DNA of 64,000 nt from Streptomyces eurythermus (GTDB lineage Bacteria > Actinomycetota > Actinomycetes > Streptomycetales > Streptomycetaceae), in contig NZ_BMSK01000010.1 of the NCBI RefSeq assembly GCF_014649115.1, positions 248,001-312,000 of the forward strand. The letters are read 5' to 3'. The translations under genes were made by a program, and so were the position numbers. The notes under the pieces are model-generated. The model saw only the letters and a program-made list of their open reading frames with translations. It had not been told where the DNA came from and did not search any database. Positions 32,400 through 45,008 of this stretch are shown here, one piece after another (position 1 is the stretch's first letter; each line of letters starts with the position of its first letter).

Positions 32400-35300
32400 T
32401 CAGCGGTCACCGCGTGGTGTGTCGTGGACCGCCGTGGCCAGCAGGTCCGCGACCGCCTCCGGCCGGGTCCGCGCGAAGTAGTGGCCGCCGTGCGTGAGTT
32501 CGGCCAGCCGCGGTGCGCGGACCGCCGTCTCCCAGGCCCCGTACGCCTCGCCGTAGCCCTCGGTGGCCGGGTCGTCGGCCGCGATCACCACGGTGCACGG
32601 CACGTCCAGCGGCTCCGGCGGCGCGGTGCGCAGACCGAGCAGGTACGTGTTGCTGGTCAGCGAGTCGTGGCGGAAGGTGCGCACGAGCAGGTCGCGGGTC
32701 GCCTCCTCGGCCGAGTCGATCGCCGTCGAGCCCGTCCAGTCCACGACCAGGTCGCGTACGTCGTCGAAGGAGAGCCGCTCGGCGTTGCCCAGGGTGTCGC
32801 GGATGGTGCCGGCATCGGCGAGCAGCTTGGCCGCCAGGAACAGGTGCCGTACCGTGCGGCCCCGTGCGGTGAGCAGCCGGGCCAGGGCGAGGGCCAGGGC
32901 CGAGCCGACACAGTGGCCCCACAGCACCAGCGGTCCGCCGGTCGTCGCGTCGATCTCGGCGGCCAGCCGTGCGCAGAGGTCGTCGAAGGGCAGCAGGTCG
33001 GCGTCCGACGACCCCGGAGCGTGCCCGGGCAGTTCGGCGGCGGCCACGGCGACCGTGCCGTCACGCCGGGCGAGCTCCTGTGCGACCGGGCGGAAGTGCA
33101 CGGCGTTGCCTCCCGCGTAGGGCAGGAAGACGACGGTCGCCGCCGCGTCGGCGGGTTCGGTGAACCGGGCCAGCAGCGTTCCCTCCTCGGAGGAGACCGA
33201 GGGGGCCGGGCCGGCCTTCTCCGCCGCGGCCTCCGCGAGTTCGCCGAGGATGGAGTTGCGCATCACGTCCCGCAGCGACACCCACTCCTTCAGCTGCACG
33301 CTCACGCGCAGCGCGGCCAGCGAGTTGCCGCCGATGTCGAAGAAGTCGTCGTCGATGCCGATGTCGTCCGGTTCGGTCTCCAGGACCCCGGCCCAGACGG
33401 CTCGGATCCGCTCGACGAACGGTGCGAGGGCGTCCTCGGCGTCCGGGCGGGCCGTCGGCCGGGCCGTCGCGGGCGCGGCCGGCGCCCGTACGGCCGCCGC
33501 GGGGGAACCGTCCGGGTCCGCGAACTCGAGGACGCCGTCCGGGCGCCAGAAGCCGCGCCGCCCCGTGGGGCGCCCCGCGATCACCACGTCGCCGGTCGTC
33601 CCGATGGGCGCGGCCGTCCCGCCGACCGCGTCGACCACCGTCGGTGCGTCCGGGTGGCCCGCGCTGAACGCGGCCAATTCCGCCAGCTCCGTCTCGTCCA
33701 GCAGCACCGCGGAGTGATGCGGGGCGTCGGGCGTGTCGACCATGTGTGTCAGGGCCCGGCGGTAGTACCCGCCGATCCGCTCGATGTGCTCGGGGTCGAA
33801 CGCCCCGGTGTGGTAGTGCAGGCTCAGCTGCACCTCGTCGGTGTAGAAGTGCTGCGAGAACTCCGCGCGCAGCGGGAACTCGGTGATCGCCGCCGCCCGT
33901 ACGTCCAGGAGCGCGAACTCCGGCAGGTCCTTGAGCGCCTTGAGCGAGTGGAAGTGCGTGAAGTTGAAGACCGTCTCGAACAGCGGGTCGGTGGTCCGCT
34001 GGTCCTGCTTCACCTTCGCCATCGGATACCGCCGGTAGGGCAGCAGTTCGGCCTCGCTGCGGTACGTCTGCCGGATCAGGTCCGTCCATGTCCCCTCGTC
34101 CACCTTTACTCGCAGGGGCATGGTGTTGAGGAAGACGCCCAGCGCGCGGTCCGCGCCCGGCAGTTCGGGCCGGCCGCCGTGCTCGTACCCGGTGATGACG
34201 TCGAGGTTTCCGCACAGCAGGGTGTGCACCCGCAGATGCGCGGCGAGCAGGACGTTCTTCACCGGTACGCCCAGCCGCCCGGCCAGGTCCACGATGCGGT
34301 CCGACAGGCCCTGAGGCAGGTCGATGTCCCGGAACACCACGTCCAGGCGTTCGCCGGCCCCGGCCGGCCGCAGCCGCGGGATCTCGGTGCGCGGCCGCCC
34401 CTCCAGCGCCTTGCGCCAGAACTCCCGGAAGTCCGGCGAGCCGATGGCGTGCCGCTCCAGGCCGATGAAGTTGCGCAGATGGTTGACCGCCGGGGGCAGC
34501 TCGACGGGCCGCCCCTCCAGCAGGGCGTAGTAGATGCCGAACAGCTGGACGTGCACCTGGTTGATGCTCCAGCCGTCCAGTGCGGAGTTGTGCTGGCTGA
34601 CGCTGTAGCGGTAGAGGCCGTCGGACAGGATGTGGATGTGGAACCGGAACAGCCCCGGCTTGTCCCAGGCGAAGGGCCGGTTCTGCTCGCGGTGGAACCA
34701 CTCGTCGTACCAGGCGTCCTGCTTGCCCGCGTCGAGGTGCCGGATGTCGTGGACGACGAGCGGCAGTTCGTCGGTCCGCTCGTGCACCAGTTGCAGGTAC
34801 TCCGAGTACCCGTGCAGGTGGTAGCTCGTGCGGAAGATCGGGTTGCGTTCGACCAGGACGCGTACCGCCTCGCGGAACAGCCCGGGGTCGATGGAGCTCT
34901 GGATCAGGTAGCTGATGATGTCGTGGTAGCTCGTGTTGCCGTGCATGATCTCGCTCTGGTAGATCAGCCCGGACTGGAGCATGGCCATCGGGTAGGCGTC
35001 CTCGACGCCCTCGGGGATCAGGGCCCGGTCGCGGTCGCCGATCAGCTCGAAGGGCCCGAACTCCGTCGGCAGGGCGTCCCCGGCCGCCGCTTCGCCGACG
35101 CCCGCCGCGAGTTCCCGCACCGTGGGATGGGCGAAGAGCTGCTGGAAGGTGAACTCCATGCCTGCCTTGCGGGCCTTGGCGAGCACCGAGACGAAGTGGA
35201 TGGAGTTGCCGCCCAGCGCGAAGAAGCTGTCCGTGGCGCCGACCCGCTCCACGCCCAGCGCCTCGGCCCAGATGCCGGCCAGGGCCCGTTCGGCGTCCGT

Positions 35301-37565
35301 CGCGGGCGCAACGTACTCGGTGGCCCGTGCGGCCGGCTCGGGCAGCGCCGAGCGGTCGAGCTTGCCGTTGGGTGACAGGGGGAAGGCCGCGAGCGGGACG
35401 ATCCGCTCGGGGACCATGTACGCGGGCAGGGTGACGGCGGCGTGTGCGCGCAGGTCCTCCTCGGTGACGTCGCCGGCCGAGACGACGTACCCGTACAGCC
35501 GGCCCTGGCCGTCGTCGCCGGTCCGCAGCACCACGACGGCGTCGGTGACCTCCGGGTGGGCCAGCAGCCGCTGCTCGATCTCGCCCGGCTCGATGCGGTA
35601 CCCGCGCAGCTTGACCTGGAAGTCGATGCGGCCGAGGTACTCGATGGCGCCGTCGGGCAGCCGCCGTACCAGGTCGCCGGTGCGGTAGGCGCGGTCCTCG
35701 CCGGGCAGCGGGCCGGTCACGAAGCGCTCGGCGGTGAGTTCCTCGCGGTGCAGATAGCCGCGGGCGAGTCCGGCGCCGGCGATGTACAGCTCGCCGGGCA
35801 TGCCGACCGGCAGCTCGCGGCCCGCGGGGTCGAGAACGTACAGCCGGGTGTTGTCGATGGGCAGGCCGATCGGCACGACGGTGTCGTCGGCGGTGGTGCG
35901 ATGGTGGCTGACGTCGACGGTGGCCTCGGTGGGGCCGTACAGGTTCACCAGTTCGGCACCGGTGCCGAGCTGGTGGAACGCGGTCACGTGGTGCCGGCCG
36001 AGGGCCTCGCCGCTGGCGAAGACGCGGCGCAGCGACGCCAGTCGGGAGGTCGCGCCCACGGCGCCGGCGTAGTCCAGGAACGCGCCGAGCATCGTGGGGA
36101 CGAAGTGCGTGACGGTCACGCCGTGCCGGTCGATCGCCTCGACGATCGCTCCCGGTTCCCGCTCGCCCCGCGGTTCGAGCAGGCACACGGCGGCGCCTTC
36201 GACCAGCCACCAGAACAGCTCCCACACCGAGACGTCGAACGCGGTCGGGGTCTTGTGGAGGATGACGTCGTCGGCGCCGAGGGGGTAGGCGCGCTGCATC
36301 CAGTGCAGGCGGTTGACGACACTGCGGTGTTCCACGACGACACCCTTGGGCAGGCCGGTGGAGCCGGAGGTGTAGATGACGTACGCGGCGTCGTCGGGGC
36401 TGCCGAAGGGGACCGGTCCGGGCGTTTCCGCTTCGCATGTCTCCCGCACCGCCTCGTCGAGGGCGATCACGGTGGCGCCGGTCCGAGGCAGCCGGCCGGC
36501 CGAGGCGGCGTCGGCCAGCACCAGGCTCGTCCGGCTGTCGGACACCATGTGGGCCAGCCGCTCCCGCGGCAGCGACGGGTCCAGCGGCAGATAGGCGCCG
36601 CCGGCCCGGATCACGGCGACGATCCCGGCCAGCGCCGCGAAGGACCGCTCCGCCAGCACCCCCACGATCACGTCCCGCCCGACACCGCCGGACCGCAGGC
36701 GTGCCGCCAGGTGGGCGGTCACCCGGTCCAGCTCGGCGTAGGTGTAGGAGCGTTCGGCGGTGACGATCGCGGTCTGTCCGGGGCGGGCCGCCATGGTCCG
36801 GGCGAACAGCTCGCCGAGCGTCACCCGGTCCGGGAAGGGGTGCGCGGTGTCGTTCGCGGCCGCGGTGATCCTTCGGTCGTCCTCGGTGCGCAGGTCGAGT
36901 GCGGCCAGCGGCTGACGTGGCGCGGTCAGCGCCGCGGCCAGGAGGGTGCGGCACCGCTCGGCGAGCAGGTGCGCGGACTCCGGCAGGAAGCGGCCGCCGT
37001 CCACCCGGACGACGATCGAGCGCCGGTCCGCGCCGAAGCCGATGACGGTGTCGACGGCGGGAAGCGGGTCGTCGACGGGCACGGCGTCGCCGAGGACGAC
37101 GACCTCCGGCGGGTCGGCCACCAGCTCGACCGGGTAGTCCTCGTACGGGCGGCTCTCACCGACCGCCGAGCCGAGGCGGGCCGCGACCGCGGCGAGCGAG
37201 TCGTCGTCGGTGAGGGTGGTGCGCAGCGGGACGATGCCGGCGAGGGCCCCCGGGGCGCCGGGAAGCCGGCCGATGACCAGGTCGTCGACGCCCGCGTAGG
37301 AGCGCAGCAACGCGAGGGCGGCAGAGGCCAGCAGCACGGTGGCGGCCTCGGCGTTCCCCCGGCTGACGGCCTCGAGGCGCGCGCCGGTGCCGGCGTCCAG
37401 TGGCAGCTCGGCCGTGTGGCGGTGGGGTGCGCGGTCGTCGGTGGGCCGGTCGGCGGGGAATCCGACGGCGGTCGCGCCGGCCAGACGCGAGGTCCAGAAC
37501 GCGGCGGCCTCCGGGCGCTGGGCCGCCGCTACGCGCCGCTGGCCTGCGGTGAGGTCGGACCTCAT
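32400..37565 (-). CDS. NRPS3: half C - A(Ser) - T - C* - vestigial A - T - TE
   Basis: A nonribosomal peptide synthetase of 1721 residues. About 1-235: C-terminal lobe of a condensation domain only (FWTSRLAG onward, no HHxxxDG). 245-750: adenylation, with TSGSTGLPKG, NLYGPTEAT, YRTGDL, GYRIEPGEIE and NGKLD. By hand alignment to PheA its code reads DVWHFSLVDK, the Ser code. 755-825: carrier, GGNS with Ser788. 840-1290: condensation domain with HNSALDG instead of HHxxxDG. About 1295-1335: an A-domain scrap (RRGFWRPDGVLEF). 1375-1450: second carrier, Ser1415. 1475-1715: thioesterase with GHCVGS, Cys1552 in place of Ser, and GGH near the end. The start at 37565 has GAAGGAG eight nt upstream; ATG at 37592 is the alternative. 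Confidence 0.93.
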   Translation of the reverse strand: MRSDLTAGQRRVAAAQRPEAAAFWTSRLAGATAVGFPADRPTDDRAPHRHTAELPLDAGTGARLEAVSRGNAEAATVLLASAALALLRSYAGVDDLVIGRLPGAPGALAGIVPLRTTLTDDDSLAAVAARLGSAVGESRPYEDYPVELVADPPEVVVLGDAVPVDDPLPAVDTVIGFGADRRSIVVRVDGGRFLPESAHLLAERCRTLLAAALTAPRQPLAALDLRTEDDRRITAAANDTAHPFPDRVTLGELFARTMAARPGQTAIVTAERSYTYAELDRVTAHLAARLRSGGVGRDVIVGVLAERSFAALAGIVAVIRAGGAYLPLDPSLPRERLAHMVSDSRTSLVLADAASAGRLPRTGATVIALDEAVRETCEAETPGPVPFGSPDDAAYVIYTSGSTGLPKGVVVEHRSVVNRLHWMQRAYPLGADDVILHKTPTAFDVSVWELFWWLVEGAAVCLLEPRGEREPGAIVEAIDRHGVTVTHFVPTMLGAFLDYAGAVGATSRLASLRRVFASGEALGRHHVTAFHQLGTGAELVNLYGPTEATVDVSHHRTTADDTVVPIGLPIDNTRLYVLDPAGRELPVGMPGELYIAGAGLARGYLHREELTAERFVTGPLPGEDRAYRTGDLVRRLPDGAIEYLGRIDFQVKLRGYRIEPGEIEQRLLAHPEVTDAVVVLRTGDDGQGRLYGYVVSAGDVTEEDLRAHAAVTLPAYMVPERIVPLAAFPLSPNGKLDRSALPEPAARATEYVAPATDAERALAGIWAEALGVERVGATDSFFALGGNSIHFVSVLAKARKAGMEFTFQQLFAHPTVRELAAGVGEAAAGDALPTEFGPFELIGDRDRALIPEGVEDAYPMAMLQSGLIYQSEIMHGNTSYHDIISYLIQSSIDPGLFREAVRVLVERNPIFRTSYHLHGYSEYLQLVHERTDELPLVVHDIRHLDAGKQDAWYDEWFHREQNRPFAWDKPGLFRFHIHILSDGLYRYSVSQHNSALDGWSINQVHVQLFGIYYALLEGRPVELPPAVNHLRNFIGLERHAIGSPDFREFWRKALEGRPRTEIPRLRPAGAGERLDVVFRDIDLPQGLSDRIVDLAGRLGVPVKNVLLAAHLRVHTLLCGNLDVITGYEHGGRPELPGADRALGVFLNTMPLRVKVDEGTWTDLIRQTYRSEAELLPYRRYPMAKVKQDQRTTDPLFETVFNFTHFHSLKALKDLPEFALLDVRAAAITEFPLRAEFSQHFYTDEVQLSLHYHTGAFDPEHIERIGGYYRRALTHMVDTPDAPHHSAVLLDETELAELAAFSAGHPDAPTVVDAVGGTAAPIGTTGDVVIAGRPTGRRGFWRPDGVLEFADPDGSPAAAVRAPAAPATARPTARPDAEDALAPFVERIRAVWAGVLETEPDDIGIDDDFFDIGGNSLAALRVSVQLKEWVSLRDVMRNSILGELAEAAAEKAGPAPSVSSEEGTLLARFTEPADAAATVVFLPYAGGNAVHFRPVAQELARRDGTVAVAAAELPGHAPGSSDADLLPFDDLCARLAAEIDATTGGPLVLWGHCVGSALALALARLLTARGRTVRHLFLAAKLLADAGTIRDTLGNAERLSFDDVRDLVVDWTGSTAIDSAEEATRDLLVRTFRHDSLTSNTYLLGLRTAPPEPLDVPCTVVIAADDPATEGYGEAYGAWETAVRAPRLAELTHGGHYFARTRPEAVADLLATAVHDTPRGDR

Positions 37566-37600
37566 GGGGACGGCTCCTTCGGTGTGATTCATGGTCGTTT

Positions 37601-40600
37601 TCAGAAGTCGAAGTCGAAGGCCGGCACGGCCGCGGGCGCTGCCTCGGGGGCGGCGGACGGCGGCACGACCGGCCCGTCGGGGTCGTCCAGCAGCCGGTCC
37701 ACGGTCGCCAGCAGGAGTTCCTTGAAGGTCTCGACGGTCGGCGGGTCGAACAGCTCGGTCGAGTACTCCCAGTCGGCCCGGAGCCCCGACGGGTGGTCGT
37801 ACACCTGGAGGTTCAGGTCGAACATGGTGTGGCCGGGGAACAGCGGGCGCAGGGTCCGCGGTGCGCCGAGGAAGTCGACGGCGAGCAGATCCGCGGAGTG
37901 CAGGGCGAGCATGGTGTCGAACAGCGGGGCGCGGCCCGGGGTCTGCCCGGCACCGGTCGACGCGGCCAGTTCGTCGAGGCCGCAGGCGCTGTGCGCGAGC
38001 GCCTCGCCGACGCGCCGCGCGGCCTGGGTGACCAGGGAGGCCGGCGGCGCCCCGGCAGCGGCGTCGAGCCGTAGGCAGACGGTGTCCACGAACATGCCGA
38101 CGGTCCGGTCGAACGCGGCCTCGGCGCGGCCGATCACCGGCACCCCCATGGTGACGTCGGCGCTCCCCGTCAGCGTGCGCAGGAACGCGCCGTAGGCGGC
38201 GGCGAGCACGGGGAACAGCGTGGTCCGCCGCTCGGCGGCCAGCGCGCGCATCCGTGCGGTGCGCTCCGGTCCGAAGTCCAGCCGCGTGGTGGCGCCGGCG
38301 AAGGTCCGCAGCGCCGGGCGCGGCCGGTCCGCGGGCAGCTCGGGCCTGGCCGGCGCCGTGCGGAAGACGTCGTTCCAGTAGGCCCGGTCGGTCTCGCGCC
38401 GGGCCGCCGCCGCCTCGCCCTCGGACCAGGCGAGGTAGTCGGCGAACGACCGCGCGGGCGCCTCGACGGGACGCCCGTGGTAGGCGGCGTCGATGTCGGC
38501 GAAGACCCGGCGCAGCGAGTCCCCGTCCAGGATCAGGTGGTGCGTGTCGACGAAGAGCTGTGCCCCGTCCGCGTCCCGGAACAGGGCCGCGCGCAGCAGC
38601 GGTGCGCTCTCGAGCGCGATCGGCCGGATCTCCGCGGCGGGGTCCAGCGGCGCGTGCCGCCGCTCCAGGTGGAAGTCCACCGTGGGCACGACGCGCTGCA
38701 CGGGGCCGTCCGGCCCGTCGGCGAACTCGGTGCGCAGTGCGTCGTGGGCCGCGATGACCTGTGCGAAGGCCCGCTCCAGGCCGGCCGGATCGACGTCGGG
38801 TGGCAGGTCGATCAGCAGCGCGACGTTGTACTGGACCGTCTCCGGCCTGCTGCGCTGCGCGGCGTACAGGGCGCGCTGCGCCGGTGTCAGGGCGAAGGTG
38901 GCGCGCCGCTGTCCTCCGTCCGGGCCGGTACGGGTCTCGGGGGGCGCGCTGTCCAGGATCGCGGCCAGCTCACGGATCGTCGGCCGGCTCAGGATCTCCG
39001 AGACCGCGAGGGTCCGGCCGAACTCGTCCGCGATCGCCCGTGACAGGCGGGCCGCCCCGAGCGAGTCGACGCCGAGGTCGAACAGCGAGTCCAGGACACC
39101 GGGTGTGTCGATGCCCGGCAGTGCCTCCCAGAGGGAGACGAGCCGTTTCTCGGCCTCGGACTCGGCGGGTACGTACTCCTCGGGCAGGTCCGGCATCGTC
39201 GTCGCGTCGGGCAGCGCCGCCCGGTCCACCTTGCCGTGTGCGGTCAGCGGCAGTTCGTCGAGGACGACCAGATAGCCGGGCACCAGATGGGGGGAGAGCT
39301 TCGATGCCAGGTGGGCGCGCAGGTCGCGGCTGTCCAGCCGGCCGGTGGCCGCGACGTACCCGACGAGGTAGCGGTCGGCCGGTTCCGGGCCCCGGTCGCG
39401 CGGGACGACGACCGCGTCGGTGACCTCGGGGTGGCCGCGCAGGGCCTCCTCGATCTCGCCGGGCTCGATGCGGAAGCCCCGCACCTTGACCTGGTTGTCG
39501 GCCCGGCCGAGGAACTCGATGACCCCGTCCGCGCGTCGCCGGGCCAGGTCACCGGTCCGGTACATGCGCCCGCCGGGGCGGAAAGGGTCGGTGAGGAAGC
39601 GTTCCGCGGTGAGTTCGGGGCGGTTCAGATAGCCCAGTGCGACGCCGTCCCCGCCGACGTACAGTTCGCCGGCCGTGCCGGGCGGCACGGGGCGGCGGGC
39701 CTCGTCGAGGACGTAGGCCGAGGAGTTGGCCGGTGGCAGGCCGATCGGGATCGTCCCCGAGGTGTCGGCCCCGGTGATGGTGTGCAGGGTGGAGAACGTC
39801 GTGTTCTCGGTGGGCCCGTAGCCGTTGACGACGCGCAGGTGGGGGCAGGCCGCCATGACGGCCGCGACGTGCCGGCCGACGACGACGTCCCCGCCGACGA
39901 ACAGTTCCCGCAGCGGCGCGAACAGGCCGGGTTCCTGCCCGGCGAGCTGGCTGAACAGCGGCGCCGTCAGCCACAGCGTGTTCGCGGCGTGCTCGCGCAG
40001 CGCGGCGCCGAGCCGGGCGGCGTCCAGGATGGTGTCGTCGTCCACCAGCACCACGGAGCCCCCGGCCAGCAGCGGCCCCCAGACCTCGAAGGTGGTCGCG
40101 TCGAACGAGACCGCCCCGGTCTGCAGGACCCGCATGTCCGGGCCGAAGCGGGCGAACCCCGAGTTGATCACCAGCCGCAGGACGTTGCGGTGCGAGACGA
40201 CGACGCCCTTCGGGACTCCGGTGGACCCCGAGGTGTACATCACGTAGGCGGGGCTGCCGGCCCGGACGTCGGCGGGCAGGGCGGTGTCCGGCGGGCCGCT
40301 CGCGCCGGCGTCCAGCACCGGCACCCCGGCGGGGGCGGCGGTGCCCGTGCCGATGACGGCCTTCGCCCCGCTGTCGGCCAGCAGCAGGGCGACCCGCCGG
40401 GCGGGTTCGCGCGGGCTCACGGGCAGCATCGCCGCGCCCGCCTTCAGGACCGCCAGATACGCGGTGATCCAGGCGGCGCCGCGGCCCAGCCGTACCGCCA
40501 CCAGGTCGCCCGGCCGCACGCCGGCCGCGACCAGCGCCCTGGCCGACGCGGTGGACGCCTCGTGCAGTTCTCCGTAGGTCATCGAGGCCGTCGGGGTGAC

Positions 40601-40732
40601 CAGGGCGGTGCGGTCCGGGGTGGTCCCGGCGATCCGGGTGAAGACCTGGTGGACGGTCGCGTCACGCGGATAGTCGGCGGCCGGACCGTGCGCGCCCGGC
40701 CCGGGGTCTGTCGGGGAGAAGGTGGCTGTCAT
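37601..40732 (-). CDS. NRPS2: A(Val-like) - T - C
   Basis: A 1043-residue synthetase. About 25-515: adenylation with TSGSTGVPKG, FDATTFEVWG, NGYGPTENT, YRTGDLARR, GFRIEPGEIE and HGKVD. My hand-read code DAFWFGGTFK is one residue from the classic Val code DAFWIGGTFK, so Val or a similar aliphatic residue is predicted. 525-595: carrier LGVDSLGA, Ser557. 610-1035: a complete condensation domain with intact HHLILDG (His731, His732). The A-T-C order means the C domain is at the end, ready to join its own or an upstream acyl group to the downstream Ser carrier. ATG overlaps the ATP-grasp stop (ATGA). The C-terminus ends acidic-aromatic, FDFDF, possibly a docking tail. Confidence 0.94.
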   Translation of the reverse strand: MTATFSPTDPGPGAHGPAADYPRDATVHQVFTRIAGTTPDRTALVTPTASMTYGELHEASTASARALVAAGVRPGDLVAVRLGRGAAWITAYLAVLKAGAAMLPVSPREPARRVALLLADSGAKAVIGTGTAAPAGVPVLDAGASGPPDTALPADVRAGSPAYVMYTSGSTGVPKGVVVSHRNVLRLVINSGFARFGPDMRVLQTGAVSFDATTFEVWGPLLAGGSVVLVDDDTILDAARLGAALREHAANTLWLTAPLFSQLAGQEPGLFAPLRELFVGGDVVVGRHVAAVMAACPHLRVVNGYGPTENTTFSTLHTITGADTSGTIPIGLPPANSSAYVLDEARRPVPPGTAGELYVGGDGVALGYLNRPELTAERFLTDPFRPGGRMYRTGDLARRRADGVIEFLGRADNQVKVRGFRIEPGEIEEALRGHPEVTDAVVVPRDRGPEPADRYLVGYVAATGRLDSRDLRAHLASKLSPHLVPGYLVVLDELPLTAHGKVDRAALPDATTMPDLPEEYVPAESEAEKRLVSLWEALPGIDTPGVLDSLFDLGVDSLGAARLSRAIADEFGRTLAVSEILSRPTIRELAAILDSAPPETRTGPDGGQRRATFALTPAQRALYAAQRSRPETVQYNVALLIDLPPDVDPAGLERAFAQVIAAHDALRTEFADGPDGPVQRVVPTVDFHLERRHAPLDPAAEIRPIALESAPLLRAALFRDADGAQLFVDTHHLILDGDSLRRVFADIDAAYHGRPVEAPARSFADYLAWSEGEAAAARRETDRAYWNDVFRTAPARPELPADRPRPALRTFAGATTRLDFGPERTARMRALAAERRTTLFPVLAAAYGAFLRTLTGSADVTMGVPVIGRAEAAFDRTVGMFVDTVCLRLDAAAGAPPASLVTQAARRVGEALAHSACGLDELAASTGAGQTPGRAPLFDTMLALHSADLLAVDFLGAPRTLRPLFPGHTMFDLNLQVYDHPSGLRADWEYSTELFDPPTVETFKELLLATVDRLLDDPDGPVVPPSAAPEAAPAAVPAFDFDF

Positions 40733-41987
40733 GTCGTCGGCCTGTCCGGCTCGGAGCGGAAAACGGGGCGGAAGGCCGCCTGGACGGAGGTCACGGTGGC
40801 TTCCAGGGCGGCGTGGTCGGGGGCCTGTCCGTAGACGACGCCGAGGTGGCTCTGCGTCCCCTCCCGCCGGTCGTAGGTCCGGCCGGGGACGGCGTGGATC
40901 TCCACGTGGTCGACGCCGGGCAGCGCCGTGAGCTGGTCCACGCCCTCGACGGCGCTCAGCGTGCCGCCGCCGTCGTCCGGGACCGCCAGGAAGTACTGGT
41001 AGGTGACGCCCTGGAACCGTGGGGTCAGGTCGCCGCGGACCGGCCGGCCCAGGGCGTCGTCGATGGCGAGCCGGATCAGGTTGATCCCGGTGGCACGCTT
41101 GAGGATCTCCGGCACGTAGCCGCCGACGCGGCCGTTGACCTCGATGACCCGCGGTCCGTCAGGGGTCAGTTTGATCTCCGTGTGGGTGACGCCGCTGCTC
41201 ACGCCGAGCGCCTTGACCGCGGCCGCCTCGACGGCCAGTACGGCGTCCTGGTCGGCGGCGCTCAGCGAACACGGCAGCAGCATCCCGGTCTCGCGGAACG
41301 GCTCGGCCAGCCGGAACTTGCCGGTGACGCAGACCTGCCGGGAGCCGGTGTCCGTGTGCACGGACTCGACCGAGACGTAGTCGCCGAAGAACGCCCCGGC
41401 GACGCCCGGGTCCCCCCGCAGCAGCTCCTCCACGACGAACTCGCCGTCGTCCGGCAGCGCGCCGAGGACCGTTTCGGCCTCCTGGGCCGTCGTGAGCCGG
41501 AAGGTGTCCTTGCTGCCCGCGCCGCGGCGCGGTTTCACCACGGCCGGCAGGCCCACCGCCTCGACGGCGGCCCGCGGGTCCGGTGACAGGGGCCGGAAGC
41601 GGGGGGTGTCGACGCCCGCGGCGGCGAGCGCGCCGCGCTGCTCGGCCTTGTCGGTCAGCAGGGCCACGGTCCGCGGGGCGTGGCCGCGCAGACCGAGGGC
41701 CTCGGCGAGGCGGGCGGTCTCGCCCAGCTGGTACTCGCTGAAGGTCACGATGCCCGTCGGCCGGTGCCCGGCCACGGCCCGCACCCGCTCGGCGTCGTCC
41801 AGTCCGGTCACGTCGCACAGTGCGCCGAGGGCGGCCAGGCCGGCCCAGGCCCCGGCGACGTGCGGCCGGTTCCGGTCGCCGACGAAGAGCAGGTCGCAGC
41901 CGCGGCCCGCGGCGGCGCGGATGGTGGCGCCGGAGGCCGAGCCGGTGTCGTACACGACCGCGAGCAGCGGCCGCCGTGATGCCGTCG

Positions 41988-41991
<4 letters not shown>
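40729..41991 (-). CDS. ATP-grasp carboxylate-amine ligase in NRPS operon
   Basis: A 420-residue ATP-grasp enzyme. It activates a carboxylate as acyl phosphate and joins it to an amine. The N-terminal Rossmann-like part (LLAVVYDTGSASG) is followed by the ATP-grasp core: KPRRGAGS, EFVVEELLRGD, VTHTEIKLTPDGPRVIEVNGRVGG with the metal-binding Glu and Asn. The pattern is close to L-amino-acid ligases of the BacD type. It overlaps the upstream NRPS1 stop and the downstream NRPS2 start, both by ATGA, so it is stoichiometrically tied to the assembly line. It may supply a dipeptide, add an amino acid without a carrier, or cap the product. Confidence 0.92.
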
Positions 41992-44762
<2,771 letters not shown>

Positions 44763-45008
44763 GGTGGGCTGGTTCCTTCGGAGTTCAGCCGGCGGTGAGC
44801 CGGATTCGACGACGTGGCGTGACCGGTGCCCCGCCGGGCGCGGTCGCGTCCGGCGGGTGGCCCGGGGTGAGGGCCCGGGTGGAGGCGCGGCGCGCCGGCC
44901 GGTCCGTTCGTCGCCGCGGCGCGAAGGGAACGTTCTGCCGGTGCCGCCGCTGTTCGTGAGGGTGCAGCGGGACTTGCCGGGTGGTGCGGGCGGGCCTTGT
45001 CGAGGGGA
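44763..45008. other. 246-bp gap inside NRPS cluster, no gene seen
   Basis: Between the SDR stop and NRPS1 start, both minus strand. No frame shows a protein signature. It is the only substantial gap in the cluster and could hold a second promoter for the NRPS genes, but no clear -10/-35 pair is visible. Confidence 0.4.

Noticed and set aside
34561..34600. Heterocyclisation (Cy) domain in NRPS3
   Set aside because: A Cy domain would carry DxxxxD in place of HHxxxDG; the HN-SAL-DG sequence keeps the C-domain form.
32382..36954. Very long open frames opposite or alongside NRPS3 (997 and 1297 codons)
   Set aside because: They are GC-bias shadows of the NRPS gene: composition is Arg/Gly/Ala/Pro-rich with no domain motifs.
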